DNA from: Brachynemurus nebulosus
Taxonomy: Eukaryota > Arthropoda > Insecta > Neuroptera > Myrmeleontidae
Direction of reading: 5' to 3'
NCBI GenBank assembly: GCA_035578155.1
Contig: JAPWDM010000003.1
Location: 24,861,916 to 24,925,915, forward strand
DNA length: 64,000 nt
This document shows, piece after piece, positions 47,966-60,535 of the stretch. The translations under genes were made by a program, and so were the position numbers. Position 1 is the stretch's first letter, and every line of letters begins with the position of its first letter. The notes beneath the pieces are model-generated. The model worked only from the letters and a program-made list of their open reading frames with translations, was not told where the DNA came from and searched no databases.

Positions 47966-48293
47966 TATTATCAATATATATTTGTACATCTAGTCAGTAT
48001 ATTTTCATTGCACCATAATTATGTTCGCTCTCTGAACACGCGCCGTTTAAACACGCGCTGTACGGACAAGACACCCCTCCACGAACGTGTTAACTGCTTA
48101 CGTTGTATTTGAACGAAACTTCATGAGCATTGTTTAATTAAAGAAAAATCAGATAATGCTCGAATAACCTCGATAAATGTATTTCACATTTGTTAAAAAT
48201 AATTTTTCCAAATTCGTACTTCATTTATTGTTTAAAACAAATGACGGTAGAGATATACAGAATGTTTCAAGCAACTAAGAACATGTAAATTTT

Positions 48294-48365
48294 TTATATG
48301 TAAGAGTTGCTTTATTTTATTAGGAAGGAAAATTTGTTATATGTAAGAGTTGCTTTATTTTATTA
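48294..48365. repeat. 29-bp direct duplication next to the LINE-like fragment
   Basis: TTATATGTAAGAGTTGCTTT plus nine further bases occurs at 48294-48322 and again at 48337-48365, separated by 14 bp. The second copy abuts the start of the LINE-like fragment. Confidence 0.9.
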
Positions 48366-48541
48366 CTAGCTGTGCCCGCGACGTCGTTCACGCTATGTAT
48401 TTTTATGAAATCAATGAGAAGTATATGAATGTCATAATTATACAGAACTTGTATAGAACAATAGTTTTTGCGTAATGCATACAAATACTGCAAATGCTAA
48501 AAATGGTTTTTTATATTTTCTCGAGAAAAAGAGACATCTTA

Positions 48542-49520
48542 CACAGAGAAAAAATTCCAGTAAAAATTACTGAGCTGCCTCCGGTAAACGAGTCTTAAGT
48601 GGCTAGTCCGTAGGAAATTATTAAGCAAAAATATAAAAAATGCGTTTCAAACATTATTTTTTACGATTTATTTGAAAATTTTTCCTGTACACCTTAAGAA
48701 TTTTTCCTATACACCTTAAGAATTTTTCCTATACAGCTGCGTACAATTCGACGGGCTAGTAAAATTTCAAGTGGACACCGGGAAAATTTACTTAATTTTT
48801 TGTAAAATTATCTGGACATATGAATAATTTTTACTGAGTCGTTGTGCATTTGTTATTTGTCACACACCACTGCATAGCCAAGCATCACATAAACTGAGAA
48901 TAACAAGCATGCGCAAGCAAAACAAGCATGCGCAATAGCACCGAGCATTGTCTAACACGGCCAACACGACTTCAGACAGCAAGTAGCCAGGACTCCCCAG
49001 TTTGTTCGTTTAGTTGTTCAAATGTTCAATAGCCAAGGTGACTGGATGTTCATATAGTGTTATTTTTTTTATAATAAATTTTTAAAACAAAAAATTGTTG
49101 TGTTTCATGAATTTTTGTTTAGTTTTGATATGTTAATTGAAATATGTTTTTATACAAATTATTGTAATGTGCCTGTTGTTTTATCATGTAATATGTCAAA
49201 TAAAGAATTTATATATTTTTTTCCACAAATAATAAAAAACCACAAAAAATTTTTTCTATATTAATAATTTGATTTTAATGCTTACCCTTCTATCAATATC
49301 CTTTTAAACTATTTTAATTCAATTATTTATTAATAAATAAAAAAAAAGCCTTATTTATAAATAATACGGTAATTTTTACTGCGCTATAGGATAATTTAAA
49401 ATTTTTACTATAAATTATCGTATTTTTTGCTTAGCCTGTCACTTATGTCCGCATTACCAGAGAGCTCAGTAATTTTTTACCAGAAATTTCAGTAAAAATT
49501 ACTGTATTTTTTTCTCAGTG
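48542..49520. mobile_element. TA-flanked element with CACWGAGAAAAAA termini (979 bp)
   Basis: The left end is CACAGAGAAAAAATTCCAGT and the inverted right end CACTGAGAAAAAAATACAGT. TA lies at 48540-48541 and 49521-49522. AGTAAAAATTACTG-type motifs are repeated near both ends. It is inserted in LINE-like sequence (48366-49910). Confidence 0.65.
48665..48730. repeat. 22-bp tandem repeat, about three copies
   Basis: TTTTTCCTATACACCTTAAG recurs head to tail inside the TA-flanked element 48542-49520. Confidence 0.8.
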
Positions 49521-50108
49521 TACCGTAATAAAAATTATCTTATATGTTGACTCAGGTAATAATTTATCCCCTCACCAAATTTCATCAAAATCCGTTCAAT
49601 ATTTTTTGCGTAATGTGTGCGCATGCTCAAAATAGTTTTTATATATTCCCGTGGGGATGAGACATTTTCCCGGAGTAAAAAGTACCTATCTTAGATGTTG
49701 ATCCAGGTAATAAGTTATCATCATACCAAATTTCATCAAAATCCGTTCAGTAGATTTTGCGTGATGCGTGAACAGACAGACAAAAATATTAAAAATCGTT
49801 GTTTTGATATCTACATTGATAGCCATTTACAGTACCAGTACAATTTAAAAAAAAATATCCCATGTACAGAAACGGTCTCGTTACAGTTTTATTATATGTA
49901 TAGATTATTAGATATTTAGCAAAAACTTAAATACTGAAACTTTTCTGAAACAAACTGTATGTATATTTACGTAAGAATAGCATCACCTCTAAGTTGTGTT
50001 AATATGCCGTTTCAGAAAAAAAATTATAGTTACAATAAAAGACGTCACATTGGATTTCACAAACATCTTTTGGAATTAAAATCAAATAAAGCACACGAAC
50101 ATTTACAC

Positions 50109-50925
50109 CAGGGGTGGGCAAACGGTCGATCGCGAACAGTTCGACAGTCGATCGATGAAACATGAATTTAAAATTAAATACGTATCTATTTTCTACAATT
50201 GACATGACTAATTAAAAGGAAGCACTGTTGCCAGAAGAGTTTTAACAAAAACCGTCGATGAGTGGTATCCGAGTAGCCCAAAAATAGCCAATTATAATGC
50301 CGCTCCAAAAATAGAGTCCACTAACAAAAATAAATAAATATTTTATCGCAGAAATTTAAATATTGTTATAGTTGTCGTATATATTTTGTTTTGTTTCTAG
50401 TTGTTATAGTTTTCGAATAATTTGATAAAATTAAATTTTCGCCCCAACTTCGAAGGTCGATTTCACCCCTTAAATGGTTTTTATAGCAGATAAAAAAAAT
50501 ATGTGTATGGTATTTTTGTTTGTTCTACACACCGATCAAGTCTCATCAAAATCGGGAATTATCACTTAAGGACCTATCCCTCTAAGTAGGTATGGGGCAA
50601 CTTGGCCAATCTGGTAGTGAAACAGAGTTCAAAGGTGGCTGCGTCATCTATTAGGGAAAATTTGGATTTTTAGCTTAAGCTAAGTTCGCTTAGGTGTTGT
50701 TAGGTTATACCAAATTTCGTTGGGTTGGGTTGCCCCTGAATATAGGCAATTACACCGCATTGCCAAATGGCCCCATACCTACGGCAACGATTAAATTTCC
50801 CTAGTGAGCGTTTGGCATGCAAAATACTTTATTTGTTTTTAATTTAACCCATTTTATGGAGTCGATCGCGTATATATAAGAAAAATTAATGTCGATCAAA
50901 ACAGTATTAAGTTTGCCCACATCTG
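50109..50925. mobile_element. hAT-type non-autonomous element (817 bp) with a nested MITE
   Basis: The left end is CAGGGGTGGGCAAACGGTCG and the inverted right end CAGATGTGGGCAAACTTAAT. The flanks ATTTACAC and ATCTATAC match at 6 of 8 positions and fit the hAT consensus with T at position 2 and A at 7. GTCGATCG motifs occur just inside both ends. A TA-flanked MITE (50589-50779) sits inside. No coding frame was found. Confidence 0.75.
50589..50779. mobile_element. TA-flanked MITE nested in the hAT element (191 bp)
   Basis: The left end is GGTATGGGGCAACTTGGCCA and the inverted right end GGTATGGGGCCATTTGGCAA. TA lies at both outer borders (50587-50588 and 50780-50781), as for Tc1/mariner-type insertion. 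Confidence 0.65.
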
Positions 50926-50933
50926 ATCTATAC

Positions 50934-53900
50934 AAATGGTCACTGCGCATTTAATTTTTCAATATATAATTATTCTTCCTAACACAAATAGAAAGTGACG
51001 TATTTATTTATTTATATAGGTTTGTTTGTTTGCGATAGGATGGGGAAGGAAGGGATGATGCGGCAAGGAAGGGAAAGAAGATTGTATAAATCTAGCTGGC
51101 AAACGCGTACACAGCGGGAAACATTTCAAGTGTAACTGACTGAATGAGATGTAACTCCCACGGTAGCGCATTGCCTAATATAATAACAATAGTTTGGCCA
51201 CAGATGTTTTCGACGGTCACAAATCACATTTCAGTTGCCGATGTGCCTCGGTTCTGTTATACCTAACATTAGCAATCCAAATGAATGAACAGTGTAAGGT
51301 TTATCATTATTTAAATATTCTTCAAAATCAATAATCTTGTTATATTGAGTTTATAGGGTGTTTGATAAAAAGGCATATTTGATTGGAACATAGATCAATA
51401 AACATATTGTATACAGTTTATAGAATGATTGTATCATGAATAAATGAAGCCTCCAGATACGCTCAAAATACGACTAATTGGCACTTTATAATATTGTAAA
51501 TCATTACAATAACCATGGTATCCGTAGTAATCCTAGAACCACATCTTGAAATGTACTACCAAATACGGCCAGAGTTTAGGTCGAAAGGGCGTGTTGAAAA
51601 AAAACTCCTTTGTATAAAATTATAAATTTCAGGACACTTACAAGTAGCACTACCCATTACCCAACCGATACTCACCGATTTGAATGAAACTTAACATACT
51701 TATTAATTAGCGAAAAATTATAAATACGTGTTTTTTTTTTTTTTTGTTTCGGCTAAATACGTTTTTTAGGGATAGAAAACACCATTCAACCCCTGTAGGT
51801 GGATAGTTATGGCTAATTATTTCTGAAACGATACATTTTCTGAAAATGTAGGTTTGAACCCCCCAAATTTTCTGAACCTTGAAGTCAATTTTCAGTCATT
51901 TGAATTTGAATGACATTTAAATAATTTTTTTCTAAATTCTTATAATTTTAAATTATTGGGAATTGCAAAAAATAATATATGTATATGCTACAGCCCTCTG
52001 ATAACAAACTTCATACTCGGGATTAAAAATCATACTTTAGTGGCTTGGTGTATAATATACTATTTTTATGAGTTACGCAGTTCTTTGATTGTATATCTAT
52101 ATCAAGTGTTAACTTCCTAGAACTTACCGTATGAAAATTTTTATACAAAATAAAATAAGAAATATTTTGGTGTAGGTATAAGTCTCAAAAACGAATAATT
52201 ATCAGACCTACAATCTCTAACTTTGCCGTGGTATAATTACCTCGCGTTTTGCTGTTTAATACTTTGTGTTCAGATTACAGAACATTAAAATCCACTAGTT
52301 TTTTCGTCAATGTGTGCTGAAAGTGAAATAAAATTATAGATAAGAAAAGAAAAATACTATTAATTTTTTTCTTATATTTCATTTTATATATTTTACACCT
52401 TTATTACATTTATTTCCAACAAATATGACTTTTAATAGGTACAAAAACTCAACTTATTATTATCTTTAATATCATGTTAAAAAAGATTATTAATTTTCTG
52501 CTAAAATGTACCTAAGTATAAAATAATTGGCTCTATTTGGAAAAATCCTATCCGAAAATTTTATTTAGAAAAATTTAATTGGTATAAATACGCACTCGTA
52601 GATTGTGTTGAAAAAATTGAAAGTTATCGAAGGATAATTGTTACAGGATAATATCTAATAAAATAGAAATATTTCATAAATTCTAAGTAAATTTAAAAAT
52701 TATAAGAAATTTTTAAAATTCATTTATTTTTTCATTTATTAACTAATTTCTTAAAAAATAAACCAAAATTTTAAGAATGACTTTATATGACTCTTGTCGC
52801 AATGGTATTCAAAGATAACGACTGGCTTGAAATTAAAATAAACAAATTTTAACAAAAATTAATTAAAATGAAAGACAATACGACAAAATATTTATCCGTC
52901 TTAACATTTGTTTACCAATTACAAATCATAATAATTATTTTCGTTGCTAAAAAAGTAAATAAAAGATCGTAGTTGGAAAAGAACGGATCAATTTGCTCCC
53001 TCGCGTACCATTTCCCATTTATTTTTATTAGATTGTTATGAGTGAATGTAGTGATTTGATCAAATTTCAACCCCTTAATTGTAAGACGCTTAAGTACAGA
53101 AAGCGTTCTAAAATTTTTTAAAATAATTGTTGTAGAGGTCACCGAAATACATTGAAATAAATATTTTGGAAGACTTAATATGATTAGAAGAACGAGAAAA
53201 AAGTATTTTCGAATTTCCTAACGGGAAATTGAGTGATTTTTAAATGTCTCAGCGGCCTTGTACAATCACGAAAATTTTTTGTGAAATCTTTGCCTATGCT
53301 ATTCTACAACATATATTTCGAATTTTTAATATAAGTATTTTATATTCAAAAAGTATTTCAAAATTTTAAAAAAATGTATGTTATTTAAAGAGTATTCAAA
53401 GATTTAATGCAAAATTTTTTGTGGCTGTGTACAGGCACGTGGGTGTTTTCGATTTTCGAAACATCTTTCAAAATATTTCTTCAAAATGCATCTCAGAGAT
53501 CTCTACTACATATATTTTTTCAACAAAATCGTTTGAACCACCGTTCAGAGGACAAAAATTATTTTCAAAATTTTGAAAAGTTTTTTCTTATTTAAACGGT
53601 TGGGCAAATCATTCATTCACTCATATAAATCTAATAAATCTAAATTGGAAATGATAGGTGCGAGGGTCTATTTCTCTGTTCTTATCCAGAGGTTTTTGTG
53701 TTGCTCAAAATACGTCCAAGTTTTAAGCATAAAATGTTAAAAGAGTAGCCAGTCTACAAAATGTTAAATGCGGTTCGTAAAATTATAATTTTTAACTTAA
53801 TTATTAAATTTATTACCTTATCATTTTATTTTTGACTGTATAAAAAAATTATTCCGCTCAGATTAAATCGCAAAGTTCTAAAAATAATTTATTATGGTTT

Positions 53901-56396
53901 ATGAACACTGGATTTCGGTTATAACGAGGATTATAATAAAGAAAATCTTATCTTAAAATAATAACTTACGGATGTAATTGCGTTAATAAATGGTTTAATC
54001 TTTAGATTCTAATAAAATTGACCTAATGATTTTTATATTGATACGTTCTCAAAACGATTTCGTTGTTCAAAAACTAATTTCTTCAAATATTATCAAATCT
54101 TTGAATCAAAGAAAATTTTTTTCTTATAATTTTCAAACCTGTGCTAATAACCAAAACGGTTGATGCACAAAAAAATTTTAAATAAATAAAAAAAAAATTT
54201 TTTTTTGATTCGAGGAAATATATCTTTGACTACTAAAAAAATCGAATAAATATTTTTTTTGTTTCAAGGAAGACAAAATCAAAGAAATTTTTAATCTAAT
54301 ATTAATAAGTTAAATTAAATTTTAAAAAAGTATATCCTAAAAGTTAATTAGGAGCTCTAATAAAAAAAGGAGGTACTCTAGAAAACCGGAAAAATAAACA
54401 ATTTTAAGAAATATTTTACAAAGTATTTTGAATAACAAAATCCTGTGAATAACGTTAAAAACATTATACCCAGCTCTCCCACTATTCATTTGAGTTCAAA
54501 TATGTTATTAGGTAACTGAATAGAAAGCGCATCCATTGCTACTATGATCTCTCGAAATTCTAAAATGAAACTAGTTTTTCATCACTGCACTTCCGTTGTT
54601 TGTAATACTTTATAAATTTTATTATATTATAGATGGGAAAAACATCTGGCGTTTTATAACTTTCCCGAAGCTTCTACAAAGGTCAAGTTTGTACATTTTC
54701 AACAATTTAATTATTAAAACTCAATTTTGTAATTTAATGTCAACTTACATAATGAATGTAAATAGATAGTTTTTTACATTATTGTAACCGAAAAGTCGTT
54801 AAAAGCGAAATCCATTGTAAACCGAAACTGTAGTTATTTCTAAAATTTGATTTGTTTTCTAATAGAAATCATTCCATTAAAAAAATCAATTATTTATGAA
54901 AATATTTCCATTCGAAAAGAGAGACTTAAGATTTTAAACGAATCACACTGTATTATCTGTTTTCGAAGGAGACATATATAAATTTTAATATCCTTATTTA
55001 AAGTAATTAATTCTAAATTAAAAGAAACAATTAATTATTTCTATTACGTCATTGTTTTATAATTTATTTTAATAATAACATTTAATAAAATTTATTAATT
55101 TTCTACTATGAAGCAGCATTGATTTTTCCCCATTTTCATTTTTTGTTTTTTGAAATTTTTTGTCTTTTGTTTGAATATAATTAAATAATTATATTTATTT
55201 ACAATATACATTAATTATATTAATATACATATACATTATTTACACGTTATTTACATATAATTTATTATTTCAAAAAAATATTTCTTTATAGGTATGTTAT
55301 TACAATAATTAACATTTGTTTTTTTTTTTCTATTTTTATTTTATATAGTGATGATCATAATACTGTCATATTTCAATTGATTATTAACCCTTTCGACACC
55401 AAAACCTTTTTTTATTAAGTCAACAAAACGGAATCTTGCCTTAGAGGGGAACACTTGGAAATTTCTGTCAGAAGTTTTAGGTTTATCATTAGTACCTACA
55501 AATTCCAATAATTCGAACTTCTGAAAGTTGTCTTGGCGAAATAAGCAGTGTATTTGTTTTTTTCTACCTTTATTCATAGGAAATATTCATTTCGGAATCA
55601 ATAAGAACCTTCTCTGATACCATACAAGATGACGATGCGGCTCTTTACTCCATTTTCTTATATTTGCTAAATTTGAAGACACAACTCAAAATACACGTTT
55701 GATACGTTTAGATGTTAATTCACAATTAAAGGTTAGTTTATAAATATACGTAAAATTCCCTCTTCCTTCATCCAAAGGCTCTTTGCTGTCCTATTTTTAT
55801 GACCTGTTTCTTCAGATGTATAATCGAGCGCATCGAAAAATTTTAATAATACTTATCAAGCTAGTGGTCATCAAGCATCATTATATTGCCGAGACAGAAA
55901 GGATGATAGTTCGAACGCATTGTTCTTTCGACGAATGAAGTATTTTAGTATATCTGAGTAGTGATATCTTGATTTATTACTTAAAACTTCGGTTATTAAG
56001 TTATATTGAAATAGTAATTTTCCATAGAGAAAGTAAGGGAGAAAGAAAGAAAAAAACAATTATACGTGGCGAATTACGATGATAAATAAATATTTTTTTG
56101 TCAAGAAACATATACGCTGCTCACTTTGCCATAAGTTTCATAAGTTTAAATTTTTGGAACTTGTAGTAATGGTAGGCCTAAAACTTTCGAGAGAAATTTC
56201 CCCCTTATTGCCGAGTGTTGCTCCTTCAAGCTTTGAGGATTTACTACACTAATGAACCTCTTTAAATACGCGGAGACTCGGCCAAATTGGTGACCCACAC
56301 AGTGTGACGCCTTCTTGTAAGAGCAATCTTACGAAGAAAAAATTACTTTGATTATTATTCCATGTCAATTAATTTCACTCCTCTTCAGACTATAAT
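50934..56396. other. Long AT-rich stretch without a recognised gene
   Basis: Aside from a GC-richer strip at 51030-51130 and poly-A/T-rich runs near 54180-54260, I see no element ends or coding signal. Frames up to 78 codons (for example 55341-55577) match no known domain. Confidence 0.5.
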
Positions 56397-56700
56397 CCGA
56401 TCAATTTAGCCCTAAAAATAGTAGTAAAGAAACAAAAATTAGGGGAGAGCTGAAAATTGATACGAATGCTCGAAACACCATTATAAATAAGTGTTGAAAA
56501 GTCCTCATCGATCCTGTACGTGGAAAAAATTTTATTCAAGATCAAAGGTGTCAAAAATGGGTTTTTCGCGTTTTTCAGCAAAACGATAAATTTTATCATA
56601 AGATTAGGTCAGACAAAAATTGTAGATCATATAATTATCTATAAAAAATGTCTCAATACTTTTTTTTCCTGAGAGCCACCGTTTCTGAGATATAACTATT

Positions 56701-56997
56701 ATAAAATATTTCCCACCTGCGCCGGAAGAACTCCTCAACACAATTTTTTGTAATTGTAAAAAGGGATGTAGTGCAAAATGCGACTGCAAAAAAGTTGGAT
56801 TTTTTTGTCCTCTTGCATGTATTAGTTGTCAAGGCCAGTCGTGCGCTAATGTTGAATCAACAACAGAAGAGGATTCGTAGGATACCAACGAGGAGACATG
56901 TGATGCATCGTTATTGAGGCAATTTACTTGCACCCAACAAGAAGAACAAGAAGAAGAGCAAGCTGAAATATTAAACGATTATGAATCTGACGAATAA
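56701..56997 (+). pseudogene. Cysteine-rich (CXC/tesmin-like) C-terminal coding remnant
   Basis: The plus frame reads PAPEELLNTIF, then CNCKKGCSAKCDCKK, VGFFCPLACISC and QGQSCANVESTTEED. A TAG (56878-56880) follows, after which the same frame stays open as DTNEETCDASLLRQ and an acidic Gln/Glu tail ending LNDYESDE before TAA at 56995-56997. The C-x-C-x3-C-x3-C-x-C-x6-C-x3-C-x2-C order resembles tesmin/TSO1-type CXC metal-binding domains. It has no start in view and is enclosed by inverted repeats, so it is probably a transposon-borne last exon or a captured fragment. Confidence 0.55.
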
Positions 56998-57203
56998 TTT
57001 CCCTCAATTTTTTTTTAAATCTATACCGCTTTCATTATTCCCAATACTAATATTTTTTTTATTATTCAATAGTTTTCAATTAAACAGGATTACAATAGAC
57101 CGTGGAATAGGCCTACCGGAGAAACTCTTTAAAAAAACCCACCAAGTACACTACCTCACAGGTGGCGTGGAAACGTGTACATATTATGAAGATTACAACT
57201 TTT

Positions 57204-57321
57204 TTAATTAAAATTGACATAGTGTTTGAAAAATTACCAAACTGGATCGGGTAACCAAGAGATCCGAGTCCCAGCCGATCCAGTTTGGTAATTTTTCAAA
57301 CACTATGTCAATTTTAATTAA
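57204..57321. repeat. Perfect hairpin (47-bp arms, 24-bp loop)
   Basis: The arms 57204-57250 and 57275-57321 are exact reverse complements, including ACCAAACTGGATCGG and its mirror. It lies between the Cys-rich remnant and the right terminal repeat of the same element. Confidence 0.95.
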
Positions 57322-57988
57322 CATAATGAATTGGCCATTTGCCAAAGTACATCGAGTGTTCAAGTATCAGCCAAAGCTGGACATTGAGTGAACATATGAA
57401 TATTGGTGTGTGTTTAAATACGGATAAAAATCCGCCATACACTAATAATGTTTCACAGGCACTCGATAACATTTGAAATTAAAAGTATAAAAAACTTTTT
57501 TAATAGTTATATCTCAGAAACGGTGCCTCTTAGGAAAAAGTATTCAGACATTTTTTATAGATAATTATACGATCTACAATTTTTGTCAGACCTAATTCTA
57601 TGATAAAACTTACCGTTTTCCTGAAAAACGCAAAAAAAACATTTTTGACATCTTTGACCTTGAATAAAATTTTTTCGACGTACAGGATCGATGAGGACTT
57701 TTCAACGCTTATTTATAATGGTGTTCCAAACATTCATACCAATTTTCAGCTCTCCCCTAATTTTTGTACCCTTGCATGTTTAAATTGACCGGTGTACTAC
57801 TAGAATTCAGCAAATGTATGCAAGCCAAAATAAATCAAAGTTTGATTGATATCAATTATTCAAAAATTCTTTTATTTACCTTTTCTGATATAAATTATTT
57901 TCTGGTAAATAGACAATTCTAGTTATCCATTTCATTTCTTACCGTATGACACTTACTCTTGAACTCGGTTTGAAAATAATTTATTTAG

Positions 57989-58017
57989 GTATTTATTTAT
58001 TTATTTATTTATTTTTT
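57989..58017. repeat. (ATTT)n microsatellite
   Basis: About six ATTT units follow each other, ending in a T-run. Confidence 0.9.
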
Positions 58018-58134
58018 TGATATTGGCTTCGCACCTTTATCTACATATAATTATGACTCGTTTAATAAAGTCTTATCTATCGAATATGTTTATATTACTT
58101 CGACTCGATTATGAGATCGTCATAGAAGTCTTCA

Positions 58135-58166
58135 CTTTGGGCGTGCAGTCTTAGGCACGCCCAAAG
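58135..58166. repeat. GC-rich perfect hairpin
   Basis: CTTTGGGCGTGC, loop AGTCTTAG, and GCACGCCCAAAG form a 12-bp perfect stem in otherwise AT-rich DNA. No T-run follows and there is no nearby gene, so a terminator role is not suggested. Confidence 0.85.
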
Positions 58167-60364
58167 CTCACAAATTTTTCTTAACTTATGGTCGGTGCAT
58201 AGCAAAACATATATAACGGAAAATTTATTTGAATTATTTACCACCATGAGGGGTTGTTAGAAGTTTAGGATCTAAATAAGAAAAAGTTTACCGTTTGTAG
58301 CAGAAACTGGTATCGATTATTATTGGCAGGGTGCGTAGTATATGGTGGGGATAATTAAATCGATTGCAGCGTGAGTAGTGGAGAAAATAGGTAATAATAC
58401 ATGCTCATATGTGTTTATAGTGTAATAAAAAATATTAAATAAAAATATAATACATTGATCCACTTTGATTATAAACGCAATTGCCACTAATATGTCGTTC
58501 CTTATTTATCTGTCAACGTATTAACGTCTACACGTCAATCCATAAATACAGAATTAAAAATATTTGAGGTATTTTAAACTCACATGCAATGATGTTTCAT
58601 AAGAAGTTATTGATGTTTGCTTTATGTATGACTGTACATTCAACTAAATGACTTATGCCAGCATTTCGTAATTTTCGAATTTCCCTGACGTGTTTCACTA
58701 TCACCAGCAACTTTTTCCTCTGCATAGTCCGGGGTTGGAAGGAAATACTGTCTTGATAATTATATCCATGTTAACGTCGAAAATTGTTTAAATACTTTAT
58801 TAATATAACTCTTATACTTCATCCAGTCTTTTATACTTCAAATTGTTCAAATTTATTTATAAAAAAAAAAATTGTAAATAACAAATATTTGTATTCAGAT
58901 TTTACGGTTTTTTTGAAAATATTTTAAATTTATTTCCACGGTTACCATTATTTAATAGCATGAAAAAATGTATATAATAGATGTCGTTGGCGTCACGCAC
59001 CCAGCCAATATAAGAACGCTATTGACATGGTTATTAAGCAATCTTAAAAAATTCTAATAATTTGATGTCGACAGGGCTAAGATTATTTATATTTTAAAAG
59101 AAAAATTGCTGTAAATTCTATATTTGTAGCAAAAATAAACGATTAATATATGTTTTTGATTTCTGCATTATTTGAAAAAGGTTTAAAGAAAATGAAACAT
59201 CAAATGTTTTTATCCAAAATTTATAAATTTTGTGCGTTCTTATCGTTCAATCCTTTATAAATAATAAAATTTTTAAAATGTATAGTAAACGTAATTTATT
59301 ATGAAGGCAAAGATACGTATTTCGAAAAATTATATCCATTCTTCATTCTTTGTACCTATTGAGACAATATTTGGTATGAAAACGATAACATCGAAAATCA
59401 AAATTGAGATGGATTAGAAAAAAAATGTTTTTGACGTTTTTTCCGTACTGAAAAACGAAGATAAAAAAATCTTTTCGACGTATTACACCATATAGAATTA
59501 TCAGCATTACAAAAAAATTTAAAAAATTTGACAAGCGCATGTTAGACAAGCATTAAGTCAAGATTTCGTAACTCAGTAGCTAAAGATTTCCGCAATTCTC
59601 GGGATAAAAAATTTATTTATTTAGACAGGTAGATAGCTTTAACAAGAGATACTAAACGTGTACCTACGGATGTTATAGATATCCGTGGTCGCAGTTACCG
59701 AAACTACTGTATATGAGAAATAAAATTTGAAAAGCAATTGGAAATCTTATCCCAAATATAGATTTTTTTTTGTGGTAACTAATTTGTTATTGTGGTAACT
59801 AATTTGGGGAAACTACTTTAGAACAACGCATATTTATATATTATACATGTTATAACTATCACTGTAAGAACGGCTTCTTTGTTAAGAAATTAAAAACTGA
59901 ATTTTTTCTAATCAAAAAATAATTTTTTTTTTTTTTTTTTGATATAATGAAATACTACTTTGACTACAAAAAAAGTTAAGAAAGTATTTTTTAAATTAAA
60001 AAAACATTTTTTTGTTTGGAAGAAATATTTTTTCGAACAAATATTTTTTTTATTTAAAAAAAATAATACCTATAAAATAAATTTTTAAGTTTTAACCAAA
60101 GAAATTGTTTTCAATGTCAGTATAGTTTTTAATGTCGGTAGGTATATTTTTCATTTTTAAAAATAATGCCGAAAATCGTTAGGAAAAAATTATTTTACTC
60201 TTTGTTGGGAAAATTTTCCCGAAAATGTTCGTTAGCTGTCAGTCACATCGTACAAAAGATTCTTAAACTGTGTTTTATTTTAAAGTTGATTAAATATTCA
60301 ATCTAATAATATAAAAACCATACCCTATTTCAAATTCAATTAATCACGTGTCATCGTTAAAAAA

Positions 60365-60535
60365 TTAAATAATTCTTATATTGGAAGCAAATCAATCTTC
60401 TATTCTTTCTTGAAAACAAACTGCAAATTTAAAATTTACGTAAATGCAATAATGAAAGAGTTAAAGCCAAGAAAATGGAAATTATTTAAATTCATAAGCG
60501 ATAAGCATGGTTAAATTTAAATGAAATGGACCATA
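60365..60535. repeat. Dispersed repeat family B, copy 2
   Basis: It is about 90% identical to 7975-8150. It lies roughly 700 bp past the receptor stop codon and is followed by a short duplication of GAAATGGACCATACCTA (about 60525 and 60545). Confidence 0.8.

Larger units (their letters stand above)
48366..49910. mobile_element. LINE-like (RTE-type?) fragment, interrupted by a TA-flanked element
   Basis: It begins CTAGCTGTGCCCGCGACGTC and, beyond the nested element, continues with CCAAATTTCATCAAAATCCG (twice), AACAGACAGACAAA and an AT-rich tail TTATATGTATAGATTATTA. This combination is common at the 3' ends of RTE-type retroelements in insects. A Helitron reading of the CTAG end is also possible. 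No reverse-transcriptase frame is present. Confidence 0.4.
56397..57792. mobile_element. Element with ~280-bp inverted termini around a cysteine-rich pseudogene
   Basis: The block 56433-56712 is repeated inverted at 57485-57770, with landmarks AAAAATTAGGGGAGAGCTGA, ATCGATCCTGTACGT and GTTATATCTCAGAAACGG. Weaker similarity (CCGATCAATTTA / CCGGTCAATTTA) extends to 56397 and 57792. Between the arms lie a Cys-rich coding remnant (56701-56997) and a perfect 47-bp-arm hairpin (57204-57321). Both arms encode similar short frames (LNKIFSTYRIDEDFSTLIYN), which may be accidental conservation of DNA repeats. I cannot assign a superfamily. Confidence 0.65.
57793..60364. other. AT-rich intergenic sequence downstream of the receptor gene
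   Basis: It contains the (ATTT)n tract and the hairpin at 58135. No gene or mobile-element end was recognised. Confidence 0.55.

Noticed and set aside
47265..48095. An outer inverted pair around the mariner MITE (GAGCGCGTGT-type blocks)
   Set aside because: Similarity is patchy and no clear borders or duplication could be fixed.
58135..58166. Rho-independent-type terminator
   Set aside because: The genome is eukaryotic, no T-run follows the stem, and no gene ends there.
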